This document shows, one piece after another, positions 16,604 to 24,318 of a DNA stretch of 64,000 nt. The position numbers were made by a program, and so were the translations under genes. The stretch comes from CAVUNY01 sp963843535 (lineage in GTDB: Bacteria; Chloroflexota; Anaerolineae; Anaerolineales; Anaerolineaceae): positions 372,001 to 436,000 of the forward strand of contig CAWJKU010000004.1 of NCBI GenBank assembly GCA_963843535.1. The letters are read 5' to 3'. Below the pieces are notes generated by a model, which was not told the origin of the DNA, made no database searches, and worked only from the letters and a program-made list of their open reading frames with translations. The number at the start of each line of letters is the position of its first letter. The first letter of the stretch is position 1.

Positions 16604-17134
16604 ATGAATTTTAAAATTCTGAAAAGAGATGTGGCTTACCAGGGGCGCGCATTTGACGTTCAGCGCCTGACAGTCCGCCTACCGGACGGCAACGTGCGGC
16701 TATTTGACCTCGTACAACACAACCCTTCTATAACCGTGATTCCGGTGACCAACGACGGGCGAATCTTGTTTGTGCGCCAGTACCGGATGGGCGCTGAAGA
16801 CTCCCTGCTTGAGCTGCCGGCGGGCGTCTTGGAAGAAGGCGAAGACCCGTTGGAAGGCGCGCGCCGTGAATTGCGCGAAGAAACCGGGATGGACGCCGGC
16901 GAGCTGAAGCTGCTGGGCAGGGCTTATCTGGCCCCAGGGTATTCCAGCGAGTTGATGTATTTTTACCTTGGCCGGGACCTTTCACCGGCGCCTCTGGAAC
17001 AGGATGAAGATGAATTTCTCCATCTCGAATCCTTAACAATCGAAGAAAGTCTGGGCATGGCCAGAAGAGGAGAGTTTTTAGACTCCAAAACGCTGGCCGC
17101 CATGTTTTTGGCCGGAGAAGAATTGTCCGGCTGA
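16604..17134 (+). CDS. NUDIX hydrolase, ADP-ribose pyrophosphatase type
   Basis: A 176-residue NUDIX protein. The NUDIX box runs from Gly-Val-Leu-Glu-Glu-Gly through ARRELREETGMDAG (about residues 65-90), fitting G-x5-E-x7-REUxEExGU. The N-terminal beta strand region with FDLVQHNPSITVIPVTNDG and VRQYRMGAEDSLLELPAG is typical of ADP-ribose pyrophosphatases, which split ADP-ribose to AMP and ribose-5-phosphate. The Pro after the box (YLAPGYSSELMYFYLG, with Pro 16 residues or so beyond) also fits that subgroup. It converges on the serine hydrolase gene with two bases between them. Confidence 0.88.
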   Translation: MNFKILKRDVAYQGRAFDVQRLTVRLPDGNVRLFDLVQHNPSITVIPVTNDGRILFVRQYRMGAEDSLLELPAGVLEEGEDPLEGARRELREETGMDAGELKLLGRAYLAPGYSSELMYFYLGRDLSPAPLEQDEDEFLHLESLTIEESLGMARRGEFLDSKTLAAMFLAGEELSG

Positions 17135-17136
17135 GC

Positions 17137-17886
17137 TTAAGCGGGCTGTGCGATCAGCTGTTCACCAACCAAGCCAAAAACCTGGTTGGTTTCTTTTTCA
17201 TGGATGACGTTGTTGGTCAACAGGAAAATATCGCATTCGCGCGTGTACCCCCAATCGTGCAGCGCCCCCGGGATTGAGCCCGTCTTATGGTAGAAGTGCA
17301 TCGAATCGCGTTCCAGGTTGCGCAACAATAAGGAAGTATCCTGGCAGGAGAGCAGCATTTTCTCAACCCATTCTTTTTGCCTGGAGTGCAGCGCGTGAAC
17401 CAGGTCAAACAGGCGAATGCAGTCTTGCGCGGAGATCAGGTTGTCCAGACCGCGGGCGCGCGCGTCAAAATCCATCATTTTTCGCTGTAAGACGGTGCCG
17501 CTTAGGCCCAGACGGCTGGTAAACAGCGTATTCAACCGATCCATACCAATGCGTTGGATGGCAAGGTTGGTACACAGGTTGTCGGAAGCTGCGATCATCA
17601 TCAACAATACATCGTGATAACTTAGCTTGCGGGAATTCATCCAGCGCGCAAAACCTGCTCCCTTTACCTGGGGTTCAGCATCTAATTCGCATATTTCGTT
17701 GAGGTCGACTTCACCGGCCTGTTCCAGCGAGGCCCAGGCTAACAGGATGGGGATTTTAATCAAGGACGCGGAAGAAAATAGCTCCTCATTCGCCTCGTAA
17801 TAAGGTGGTTGGCCTTGACGGTAGAAGTAATACGCATATTTGCAAGATAAATGAGGTAAAATATCATACAAATTGGTTGCATTCAT
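17137..17886 (-). CDS. class A beta-lactamase-like serine hydrolase
   Basis: The 249-residue protein has the three penicillin-recognising motifs: SLIK (S-x-x-K, about residues 42-45), SDN (AASDNLCTNLAIQRIG, about 119) and KTG (YHKTGSIPG, about 200). This places it in the beta-lactamase2/serine hydrolase group. There is no signal peptide, so if the start is right it is cytoplasmic. That argues against a secreted beta-lactamase acting on antibiotics. The Omega-loop Glu of true class A enzymes is not obvious. Its role is unknown; an amidase or esterase of peptidoglycan-like or peptide substrates is possible. A TATAAT box ends seven bases before the ATG. Confidence 0.72.
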   Translation of the reverse strand: MNATNLYDILPHLSCKYAYYFYRQGQPPYYEANEELFSSASLIKIPILLAWASLEQAGEVDLNEICELDAEPQVKGAGFARWMNSRKLSYHDVLLMMIAASDNLCTNLAIQRIGMDRLNTLFTSRLGLSGTVLQRKMMDFDARARGLDNLISAQDCIRLFDLVHALHSRQKEWVEKMLLSCQDTSLLLRNLERDSMHFYHKTGSIPGALHDWGYTRECDIFLLTNNVIHEKETNQVFGLVGEQLIAQPA

Positions 17887-17893
17887 ATGATTA

Positions 17894-17899
17894 ATTATA
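17894..17899 (-). promoter_or_regulatory. -10 box abutting the serine hydrolase start
   Basis: On the reverse strand TATAAT is followed by seven bases and then ATG 17886. No Shine-Dalgarno exists between them, which suggests a leaderless transcript. Confidence 0.45.
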
Positions 17900-17961
17900 A
17901 TTCTACATTAATGTATATGTGACAGAATTTTAAGGCATGCAAAAAATATTTGCGAGATTGT

Positions 17962-17990
17962 TTGACACTCTCCGCATTTGCGGTTATACT
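17962..17990 (+). promoter_or_regulatory. sigma-70 promoter of peptide-transport operon 1
   Basis: TTGACA (17962-17967), a 17-base spacer and TATACT (17985-17990) give a near-consensus promoter. The first ATPase gene starts about 70 bases downstream of the -10. Confidence 0.8.
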
Positions 17991-18060
17991 CGAGCGAGCG
18001 TGACATCAGAAAAATGCCCAAACAAAATCAACTTCATTTTTATACAGAGGAAACCGTTTC

Positions 18061-19047
18061 ATGGCTGACCTGTTAGATGTCCAGGGTCTGGAAACACAGT
18101 TCCGTACTCGTGAAGGAATCGTCCATGCAGTAAACGGCGTTTCTTTTCACCTCAAAGAAAGCGAGACCCTAGGCATCGTAGGGGAAAGTGGCTGCGGTAA
18201 GAGCGTCACAGTTCTCTCAATGCTGCGCCTTATTCCATCTCCGCCTGGAAAAGTCACCGCTGGCCAGGCTTTATTTCAGCAGAAAGATCTGCTGAAAATG
18301 GGCGACGAAGAAATCCGCCATGTGCGCGGGGCGCAGATCAGCATGATTTTCCAGGACCCAATGACTTCGTTCAACCCGGTCTTGACCATTGGTCGCCAGT
18401 TGATTGAGCCGCTGGAAACGCATCTCGGTATGAGTAGCGCCCAGGCCTACGACCGGGCAGCGGAGATGCTCAAGATGGTGGGTATTCCCAACGCCAAGGA
18501 CCGTTTGAACGATTATCCCCACCAATTCTCAGGCGGCATGCGCCAGCGGGCGATGATCGCCATGGCTTTGAGTTGCAATCCGCAGGTCTTGATCGCTGAC
18601 GAACCGACCACCGCTTTGGATGTTACCATTCAGGCCCAAATCACCGACCTGGTGAGAAAGCTGCGGGATGATCTGGGTATGGCGATCATCTGGATCACCC
18701 ATGACCTGGGCATCATCGCCGGGCTGGCCAACCGGGTCAACGTGATGTACGGTGGGTATATTATTGAAGAAGCCCCGGTGAAACGCCTGTATGCCAACCC
18801 TCAGCATCCCTATACGATTGGGCTGTTAGGCAGCCTGCCGCGCATGGATGCCCACGAACGGCGGCGTCTGGTTTCGATTGAAGGTCTGCCGCCGGTACTT
18901 TATGAAAAACCAACCTCCTGCCCCTTTGCGCCGCGCTGCCACTACCGCATCGAGCGCTGCATGCATGAAAATCCTCCCTTGATGGATATTGAATTTGACC
19001 ATCGCGCTGCATGCTGGGTAGATCCCGCAACCGGGAAGGAGCGCTAA
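18061..19047 (+). CDS. peptide ABC transporter ATP-binding protein (OppD/DppD type)
   Basis: The 328-residue ATPase has Walker A GESGCGKS (about residue 40), the Q-loop FQDPMTSFNP, signature SGGMRQR, Walker B LIADEPTTALD and the H-loop WITHDLG. After the ATPase core comes the oligo_HPY extension with a Cys cluster (CPFAPRCHYRIERC) typical of OppD/DppD proteins. It energises import of peptides or similar solutes together with the next gene and the two permeases at 22.1-24.1 kb. It is the first gene of operon 1, with a clear promoter. GAGG lies before the ATG. Stop and next start overlap (TAATG). Confidence 0.93.
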   Translation: MADLLDVQGLETQFRTREGIVHAVNGVSFHLKESETLGIVGESGCGKSVTVLSMLRLIPSPPGKVTAGQALFQQKDLLKMGDEEIRHVRGAQISMIFQDPMTSFNPVLTIGRQLIEPLETHLGMSSAQAYDRAAEMLKMVGIPNAKDRLNDYPHQFSGGMRQRAMIAMALSCNPQVLIADEPTTALDVTIQAQITDLVRKLRDDLGMAIIWITHDLGIIAGLANRVNVMYGGYIIEEAPVKRLYANPQHPYTIGLLGSLPRMDAHERRRLVSIEGLPPVLYEKPTSCPFAPRCHYRIERCMHENPPLMDIEFDHRAACWVDPATGKER

Positions 19048-20030
19048 TGGCTGGCACTGATGTCCTCTTAAAGGTCGAAAATCTGGTAAAACACTTCCCC
19101 ATCATGCGCGGGACCATATTTCGCAAGCAGGTGGGCGCCGTGCGCGCGGTGGACGGCATTTCATTTGATGTGCGCCGTGGGGAAACATTGGGCCTGGTGG
19201 GGGAGTCGGGCTGCGGCAAGTCCACCACCGGTCGCGCCATTCTGCAACTGCACCGCCCGACCTCCGGTCATGTCTTTTTTGACGGCGTGGACCTGGTGAC
19301 GCTTAAGGGCGAAGAACTGCGCAAGATGCGCCGCAAGATGCAGATGATTTTCCAGGATCCTTATGCCAGTTTAAACCCGCGGATGACGGTGGGCGAGATC
19401 ATTGGCGAGCCGCTGTTGGTACATAACCTGGCCAGCAGGAAAGAAGCCGAAGAGAAGGTAGAAGATCTGCTGAAATTGGTGGGTCTAAACCCTGATTATG
19501 CCAACCGCTACCCGCACGAATTTTCTGGCGGACAGCGCCAGCGGGTGGGTGTGGCCCGGGCTTTATCCCTCAACCCTTCCTTGATTGTGTGCGACGAGCC
19601 GATTTCGGCCCTGGATGTGTCGATCCAGGCCCAGGTGGTCAATCTGCTCGAGGATTTGCAGAAGCAGTTCAATTTGACGTATCTTTTTATCGCGCACGAT
19701 CTTTCCATGGTGCGCCATATCAGCACCCGGGTGGCGGTCATGTACCTGGGCGTGATTGCGGAACTGGCAGCGCGCGATGAACTGTATGCCAACCCGCTTC
19801 ATCCCTATACCCAGGCGCTGCTCTCAGCCGTGCCCATTCCTGACCCTGTCGTCGAAGAAAAGCGCCAGCGCCAGATTCTGCAGGGCGAAATCCCTTCACC
19901 CGCCAATCCCCCATCGGGCTGCCATTTCCGCACCCGCTGCCCATTGGCGGATACAATATGTGCTGAAGTTGCCCCGGAATGGCGCGAAATGAAACCCGGG
20001 CACTTTGTCGCCTGTCACATGGTTCATTAA
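19047..20030 (+). CDS. peptide ABC transporter ATP-binding protein (OppF/DppF type)
   Basis: ATG 19047 overlaps the stop of the upstream gene by one base and has AAGGAG-like bases before it, so it is preferred to an upstream in-frame start at 19011. The 327-residue ATPase has GESGCGKS, FQDPYASLNP, signature SGGQRQR, Walker B IVCDEPISALD and H-loop FIAHDLSMV. It also has the oligo_HPY tail with HFRTRCPLADTIC. DppF/OppF proteins pair with DppD/OppD as a heterodimeric motor. Confidence 0.93.
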   Translation: MAGTDVLLKVENLVKHFPIMRGTIFRKQVGAVRAVDGISFDVRRGETLGLVGESGCGKSTTGRAILQLHRPTSGHVFFDGVDLVTLKGEELRKMRRKMQMIFQDPYASLNPRMTVGEIIGEPLLVHNLASRKEAEEKVEDLLKLVGLNPDYANRYPHEFSGGQRQRVGVARALSLNPSLIVCDEPISALDVSIQAQVVNLLEDLQKQFNLTYLFIAHDLSMVRHISTRVAVMYLGVIAELAARDELYANPLHPYTQALLSAVPIPDPVVEEKRQRQILQGEIPSPANPPSGCHFRTRCPLADTICAEVAPEWREMKPGHFVACHMVH

Positions 20031-20039
20031 TGCTTTCTG

Positions 20040-20074
20040 CCCGTCCGGCCTGCCGGAGAAGCAGGCCGGACGGG
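20040..20074 (+). terminator. intercistronic hairpin before the binding-protein gene
   Basis: A perfect 14-bp stem (CCCGTCCGGCCTGC with its complement) and a seven-base loop begin 10 bases after the ATPase stop. There is no T tract, so it more likely blocks 3'-to-5' decay or attenuates than terminates fully. Confidence 0.6.
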
Positions 20075-20088
20075 ATTGAAAGAATGCG

Positions 20089-20100
20089 AAGGAGGTGATT
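20089..20100 (+). promoter_or_regulatory. far-upstream anti-SD complement (STAB-SD-like)
   Basis: AAGGAGGTGATT, nearly the full complement of the 16S rRNA 3' end, lies 82 bases before the binding-protein ATG, which has its own GAAGGAGGAG site. A possible 18-codon leader ORF (ATG 20112, stop 20166-20168) follows at a long spacing. A ribosome-binding mRNA stabiliser or leader-peptide site is possible. Confidence 0.45.
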
Positions 20101-20181
20101 GCTCAAAAAATATGCAAAACGTCGTTGAGTTTTTACCCGAACCGTCCATCCACATTCATTTCTCTTGAAGGAGGAGAAAAA

Positions 20182-22017
20182 ATGCGTTCCAAGCTATTAG
20201 CTGTATTGTCGGCGCTTATCCTGGCCAGCATGATTCTGGCTGCTTGCGCCCCCGCGGCGACCCCCACAGCGGCTCCCGAGCCGACCAAGGCTCCCGCGGC
20301 TACCTCGGCGCCGGCCGCAACCGCGGTCCCCGCTACCAAAGCCCCCGAGGCGACTAAGGCCCCCGCGCCTACCGCCACCAAACCCCCCGAGCCCACCAAG
20401 CCGGCTGTTGCAGCCGCGGCCAAGGATACCCTGCGGGTCAACCTCGGAAGCTTCCCGGATATCATCGACCCTCAGAAGTCCTCTTTCGTCAACGAAATCG
20501 GGCACCTGAACAAAGCCTATGAAGGCCTCACCCGCCTGGACAAAGACCTGAAGACCGTCCCGGCTGCGGCTGAGAAGTGGGTCTACAACGCCGATGCGAC
20601 CGAAATCACCTTCACCATCCGCAAGGGCCTGACCTACTCCGACGGCTCCCTGCTCAACGCCAAGCGCTTCGAATATTCGCTGATGCGCAATGTCGATCCG
20701 GCCACGGCTGGTGAATACGCCGCCATCACCGATGACATCAAGGGCGCTGCCGCCTTCCGCGGCGCGGACCTGAAGGCCACCTCGGAAGCGGACCTGAAGA
20801 AACTGCGCGATGCTGTGCAGGTGCATGCCCTGGATGCCTCCGGCGCTGCCTGCAAAGATTACACCCAGGTGGACTGCCTGACCCTGAAGATCGGCTTGGA
20901 GCAGACGGCTCCCTACTTCCATGTGGTCATGGGCCTGTGGGTTACCTTCCCCGCCAAAGAAGAACTGATCACCAAGGGCGGTGAAAACTGGTGGACGGAT
21001 GCCAAGAACCAGATTGGCAACGGCCCCTTCGTCTGGCAGACCCTGGAAGAACAGCAAAAATCAATCTTCTGGCCCAACCCCAATTACTGGGGCGAAAAAG
21101 CCAAGGTTAACCTCGAATACCGCTACATCACCGACAGCGCGGTGGCTTTCGCGGCCTACAAGAACGATGAATTCGATATCGTCCCCCTGGCAGCCGAAGA
21201 CCTCAAGACCGTTCAGGCTGATCCTGTGCTGAGCAAGGAAGCCGCGATCTACCCCGGATCCTGCACCTACGCCGTCATGTTCCACCAGCTGAAGGAACCC
21301 TTCACCGACCAGAAGGTCCGCGAAGCGTTTGCCTATGCCCTCGACCGCGATGGCTGGGTAAAGGACGTGTTGAACGGCCTCGGCGCCCCGACCCTGACCT
21401 GGATCCCGAAAGGCTTCCCGGGTTACGACGCGACCGAAAACCGCTGGGGTTTCGATCCTGCGAAGGCCAAACAGGCCATCGCTGACTCCAAGTACAAGAC
21501 CGTCGCCGCCCTGCCTGAAATCGTGGTGACCTTCTCCGACACCCCCCGCAACCGCACCCGCAATGAGTGGCTGGTTGCCAAGTGGAAGGAAGTCTTCGGC
21601 GCTGACCTGAAGATCAAGCTCAACCCGGTGGAAGCCACGGCCTACACCGCCCTGACCAAGGACGTCAAGACTGCTCCGCAGATGTTCATCCTCGGTTGGT
21701 GCGCGGACTACCCCGATCCTCAGAACTGGCTGTCGGTGTACTGGAAGACCGGCGCCTTCGGCGAGCGGATCGCTTACTCAAATAAAGACCTGGATGCACT
21801 GCTGCTCAAGGCCGACTCCACCCTGGACGATACCGGACGTATGAAGCTGTACGCCGACGCCCAGAAGATGCTGACCGACAGCGCCCCGGTGGCGTTCATG
21901 TGGAACAACGTGAACTCCTACATGGTGAAACCGTGGGTGAAGGGTCTGGCTCTGACCCCGCAGGACTTTGTCATGCCGGGCGATAACGTCCCGACCGCTA
22001 TCACTATCCAGAAATAA
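20182..22017 (+). CDS. peptide ABC transporter substrate-binding lipoprotein
   Basis: ATG 20182 follows GAAGGAGGAG; an in-frame GTG at 20095 is too far upstream to make a signal peptide. The 611-residue protein has a lipoprotein signal (lipobox LAAC), an Ala/Pro/Thr-Lys linker to about residue 78, then the SBP_bac_5 fold (LRVNLGSFPDIIDPQKS...). Hallmarks include ITFTIRKGLTYSDGSLLNA and KVREAFAYALDRDGWV. It captures peptides or related solutes outside the membrane for the flanking permease/ATPase genes. GC-rich codon choice (many AAG, GAC, CTG) is stronger than in neighbours, fitting high expression. Hairpins lie on both sides. Confidence 0.92.
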   Translation: MRSKLLAVLSALILASMILAACAPAATPTAAPEPTKAPAATSAPAATAVPATKAPEATKAPAPTATKPPEPTKPAVAAAAKDTLRVNLGSFPDIIDPQKSSFVNEIGHLNKAYEGLTRLDKDLKTVPAAAEKWVYNADATEITFTIRKGLTYSDGSLLNAKRFEYSLMRNVDPATAGEYAAITDDIKGAAAFRGADLKATSEADLKKLRDAVQVHALDASGAACKDYTQVDCLTLKIGLEQTAPYFHVVMGLWVTFPAKEELITKGGENWWTDAKNQIGNGPFVWQTLEEQQKSIFWPNPNYWGEKAKVNLEYRYITDSAVAFAAYKNDEFDIVPLAAEDLKTVQADPVLSKEAAIYPGSCTYAVMFHQLKEPFTDQKVREAFAYALDRDGWVKDVLNGLGAPTLTWIPKGFPGYDATENRWGFDPAKAKQAIADSKYKTVAALPEIVVTFSDTPRNRTRNEWLVAKWKEVFGADLKIKLNPVEATAYTALTKDVKTAPQMFILGWCADYPDPQNWLSVYWKTGAFGERIAYSNKDLDALLLKADSTLDDTGRMKLYADAQKMLTDSAPVAFMWNNVNSYMVKPWVKGLALTPQDFVMPGDNVPTAITIQK

Positions 22018-22034
22018 GCTAAGTTTTTGCAATC

Positions 22035-22066
22035 CCTGCTGGCCGGCCGTTCGGCCGGCCAGCAGG
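22035..22066 (+). terminator. strong intercistronic hairpin after the binding-protein gene
   Basis: CCTGCTGGCCGGCC pairs perfectly with GGCCGGCCAGCAGG around the loop GTTC, 17 bases after the stop. It lacks a T tract. Hairpins of this kind after binding-protein genes often stabilise the upstream mRNA and lower expression of the permeases. Confidence 0.65.
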
Positions 22067-22094
22067 CCCCTTAACCCATTACAGGATCCGGCCT

Positions 22095-23093
22095 ATGATA
22101 AAGTACATTATTCGACGGTTGCTCTGGTTAATCCCGGTGATACTGGTGGTCTCAGCCATCACCTTTATCCTGATGCACGGCGCGCCCGGGGGACCCTGGG
22201 ATCGAGATTTAAGCGCCCGTCAGGTGGATTCGACGACCCAACGCCTGTTGAATGACTACTACGGCCTGGACAAGCCGCTCTGGCGCCAGTTTGTGGCTTA
22301 CCTGATCGGCGATACCAACAGCAAAGGTGAATTTGTGTGCGGCCTGGTCTGTCTGAACATGGGCCCGTCATACCGCCGCCGGGGGTTAACGATTCAAGAC
22401 ATTCTCTTTAAGCCCCCTACGGATAAGACAATCTTTGAAAGTAAGTTTGGTTTTTCAATGCGCCTGGGGCTGCTGGCTCTGGCGATGGCGGTGGTGCTCG
22501 GCATCCCGGTGGGCATCCTCTCCGCCTTAAACCAGAACTCCTGGATCGATTATCTCAGTTTATTTATCGTCACGGTGGGAATCTCGATTCCAGGCTTCGT
22601 CATGGCGATCTTCTTGATTATTCTGTTTGGCTCTCTACTCCACTGGCTGCCGATTGTCCCGGACGATTGGAGCAAAATGGTGTTCTGGATTTTGCCAGCC
22701 GTGGTTTTGGGCTTTGGTACGATGGCTCGCACTGCTCGTCTGACCCGCGGTTCGATGCTGGAGGTGATGCGCATGGACTACATCCGCACCGCCCGCGCCA
22801 AAGGCCTGGCGGAACGGGTCGTAATTTTCCGCCACATGATCAAAAATGCGCTTATACCGACCGTCACTTTCCTGGGGCCGGCCCTGGCTGGCCTGGTGAC
22901 CGGATCGTTTATTATTGAAACCATGTTTAGCTTCCCTGGCATGGGGCGAGAATACGTTACATCTATTCGCAACCGCGACTATTCGATGATTATGGGTACC
23001 ACCTTGCTGTATGCGGTGATGGTGGCTGTTGCGAATCTGAGCGTGGACGTGATCTACGTATTTCTGGATCCGCGTATTCGTTTGAGCGACTGA
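22095..23093 (+). CDS. peptide ABC transporter permease (DppB/OppB type)
   Basis: The 332-residue membrane protein has the N-terminal IIRRLLWLIPVILVVSAITF helix typical of DppB, about six membrane helices, and the EAA coupling loop MRMDYIRTARAKGLAERVV (about residues 225-245) that docks onto the ATPases. The sequence ends with YVFLDPRIRLSD, as in the family. It forms the channel with the next gene's product. ATG 22095 is the only good start in context; the next gene starts 10 bases after its stop. Confidence 0.93.
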   Translation: MIKYIIRRLLWLIPVILVVSAITFILMHGAPGGPWDRDLSARQVDSTTQRLLNDYYGLDKPLWRQFVAYLIGDTNSKGEFVCGLVCLNMGPSYRRRGLTIQDILFKPPTDKTIFESKFGFSMRLGLLALAMAVVLGIPVGILSALNQNSWIDYLSLFIVTVGISIPGFVMAIFLIILFGSLLHWLPIVPDDWSKMVFWILPAVVLGFGTMARTARLTRGSMLEVMRMDYIRTARAKGLAERVVIFRHMIKNALIPTVTFLGPALAGLVTGSFIIETMFSFPGMGREYVTSIRNRDYSMIMGTTLLYAVMVAVANLSVDVIYVFLDPRIRLSD

Positions 23094-23103
23094 GGGTACC
23101 AAA

Positions 23104-24147
23104 ATGACTGAAAATGCCCATCCTGTTAATCCTCCCACTCCAATCAAGGCTTCCAATGTGGCTCGAACCGAGTCAGAACTGAAGCAGGTCGCGGATATGC
23201 ATCACATCACCACCCCGCGCCGGTCTTTGCTATCAGATGCCTGGTTCCGCCTGATCCGCAATAAAGCCTCGGTGGTCAGCATGGTGATTATTGTTGTATT
23301 TTTCTTGATCGCCATCTTTGCCAACGTGCTGGCGCCGGTTAACCCGCTGGAGCTCCATTCCGGCAAAGGTCTGCTCCCGCCTGTTTTTGTCAAAATAGGC
23401 CCGACCGGAGACGCTCCGGACCCGCGTTTTCTCTTAGGCACTGACACCCTGGGACGAGACGTGCTCAGCCGTACGATATATGGAACGCGGGTTTCCATGG
23501 TGGTGGGGTTCGTGCCCCTGGTGATTATCATGATCATCGGCGTTATTCTTGGCCTGGTCTCTGGTTACGCTGGCGGGACGGTGGATAACCTGCTGATGCG
23601 CTTTACGGACGTGGTTTACGCTTTTCCGGAGCTGCTGTTTTTCATTATCGTGATGATCGCCCTGCGCGAGACCTGGATCGGGCAGCTCTTCAACGGCCTG
23701 TTCCTGGTGTTTGGCGCGCTGGCCCTCATCAGCTGGACCGGCGTGGCCCGTATTGTGCGCGGTTCGGTGCTTTCTTTGAAGGAAAAAGAATTCATCGAAG
23801 CCGCACGCTGCATCGGCGCTCGCGACAGCCGGATCATGTTTGGCCACATCCTGCCCAACTGCCTCAGCCCGTTGATCATTACTGCCGCCTTCGCCATCCC
23901 TGGATTTATCATTTACGAAGCCACCCTGGGTTTTCTGGGCCTGGGGATGGTTCCCTCCTCCAACCCGGCAGATATTTTTATCACCAGCTGGGGGTCGCTG
24001 ATGAACGAAGGCCAATCGGCGATCAATGCCCAGCCCTGGCTGCTGCTGTCCCCGGCCATTTTCATTTCCCTGGTGGTGATGGCCTTTACCTTTGTGGGCG
24101 ATGGCCTGCGCGATGCGCTCGACCCACGCCTGCAAGGGACGCAATAG
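23104..24147 (+). CDS. peptide ABC transporter permease (DppC/OppC type)
   Basis: The 347-residue membrane protein has the OppC_N segment (DAWFRLIRNKASVVSMVIIVVFF), the DppC hallmark FLLGTDTLGRDVLSR (about residues 115-130) and the EAA loop EKEFIEAARCIGARDSRIM. It ends GDGLRDALDPRLQ, the usual DppC/OppC terminus. About six membrane helices are visible. The N-terminal cytoplasmic tail of about 40 residues is longer than average. It closes operon 1; a clear terminator follows within 80 bases. Confidence 0.93.
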   Translation: MTENAHPVNPPTPIKASNVARTESELKQVADMHHITTPRRSLLSDAWFRLIRNKASVVSMVIIVVFFLIAIFANVLAPVNPLELHSGKGLLPPVFVKIGPTGDAPDPRFLLGTDTLGRDVLSRTIYGTRVSMVVGFVPLVIIMIIGVILGLVSGYAGGTVDNLLMRFTDVVYAFPELLFFIIVMIALRETWIGQLFNGLFLVFGALALISWTGVARIVRGSVLSLKEKEFIEAARCIGARDSRIMFGHILPNCLSPLIITAAFAIPGFIIYEATLGFLGLGMVPSSNPADIFITSWGSLMNEGQSAINAQPWLLLSPAIFISLVVMAFTFVGDGLRDALDPRLQGTQ

Positions 24148-24199
24148 TTATTTGAAGAATACCCCTCCCCCGCCCCCCCAAGGGGGGCGCGAAGCGCGA

Positions 24200-24230
24200 C
24201 CCCTCCCCGAAAACGGGGAGGGGCTTTTTT
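24200..24230 (+). terminator. rho-independent terminator of transport operon 1
   Basis: CCCCTCCCC pairs with GGGGAGGGG around GAAAAC, and is followed by C and six T. Confidence 0.88.
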
Positions 24231-24240
24231 ATATTTGGCT

Positions 24241-24273
24241 GTTTTTTCGCGCGACGAAGTCGCGCGAAAAAAC
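24241..24273. repeat. dispersed long-hairpin repeat, copy 1
   Basis: GTTTTTTCGCGCGAC, loop GAA, and the perfect complement. The same GAC-GAA-GTC core and T6/A6 arms occur at 35.47 kb, and related forms at 26.4, 48.0 and 48.1 kb. The tail ACACCC-AAAACAA is also shared. Confidence 0.7.
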
Positions 24274-24293
24274 ACCCAAAACAACAACAAAGG

Positions 24294-24299
24294 TATAAT
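24294..24299 (+). promoter_or_regulatory. -10 box (GGTATAAT) of the orphan binding-protein gene
   Basis: GGTATAAT lies 20 bases before the ATG, with AAGGAG in between. The same GGTATAAT sequence precedes the ABC exporter (39378-39383) and the polytopic membrane gene (52464-52469). No clear -35 is present. Confidence 0.45.
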
Positions 24300-24318
24300 T
24301 TTGGCCTAAGGAGTCGTC

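Noticed and set aside
17137..17886. Antibiotic resistance gene
   Set aside because: The protein lacks an export signal and the Omega-loop Glu, so the motifs alone do not support a resistance role.
20197..21057. Reverse-strand frame of 286 codons rich in Gly and Arg
   Set aside because: It mirrors the Ala/Pro/Thr linker and body of the binding-protein gene; its composition is an artefact of the opposite strand.
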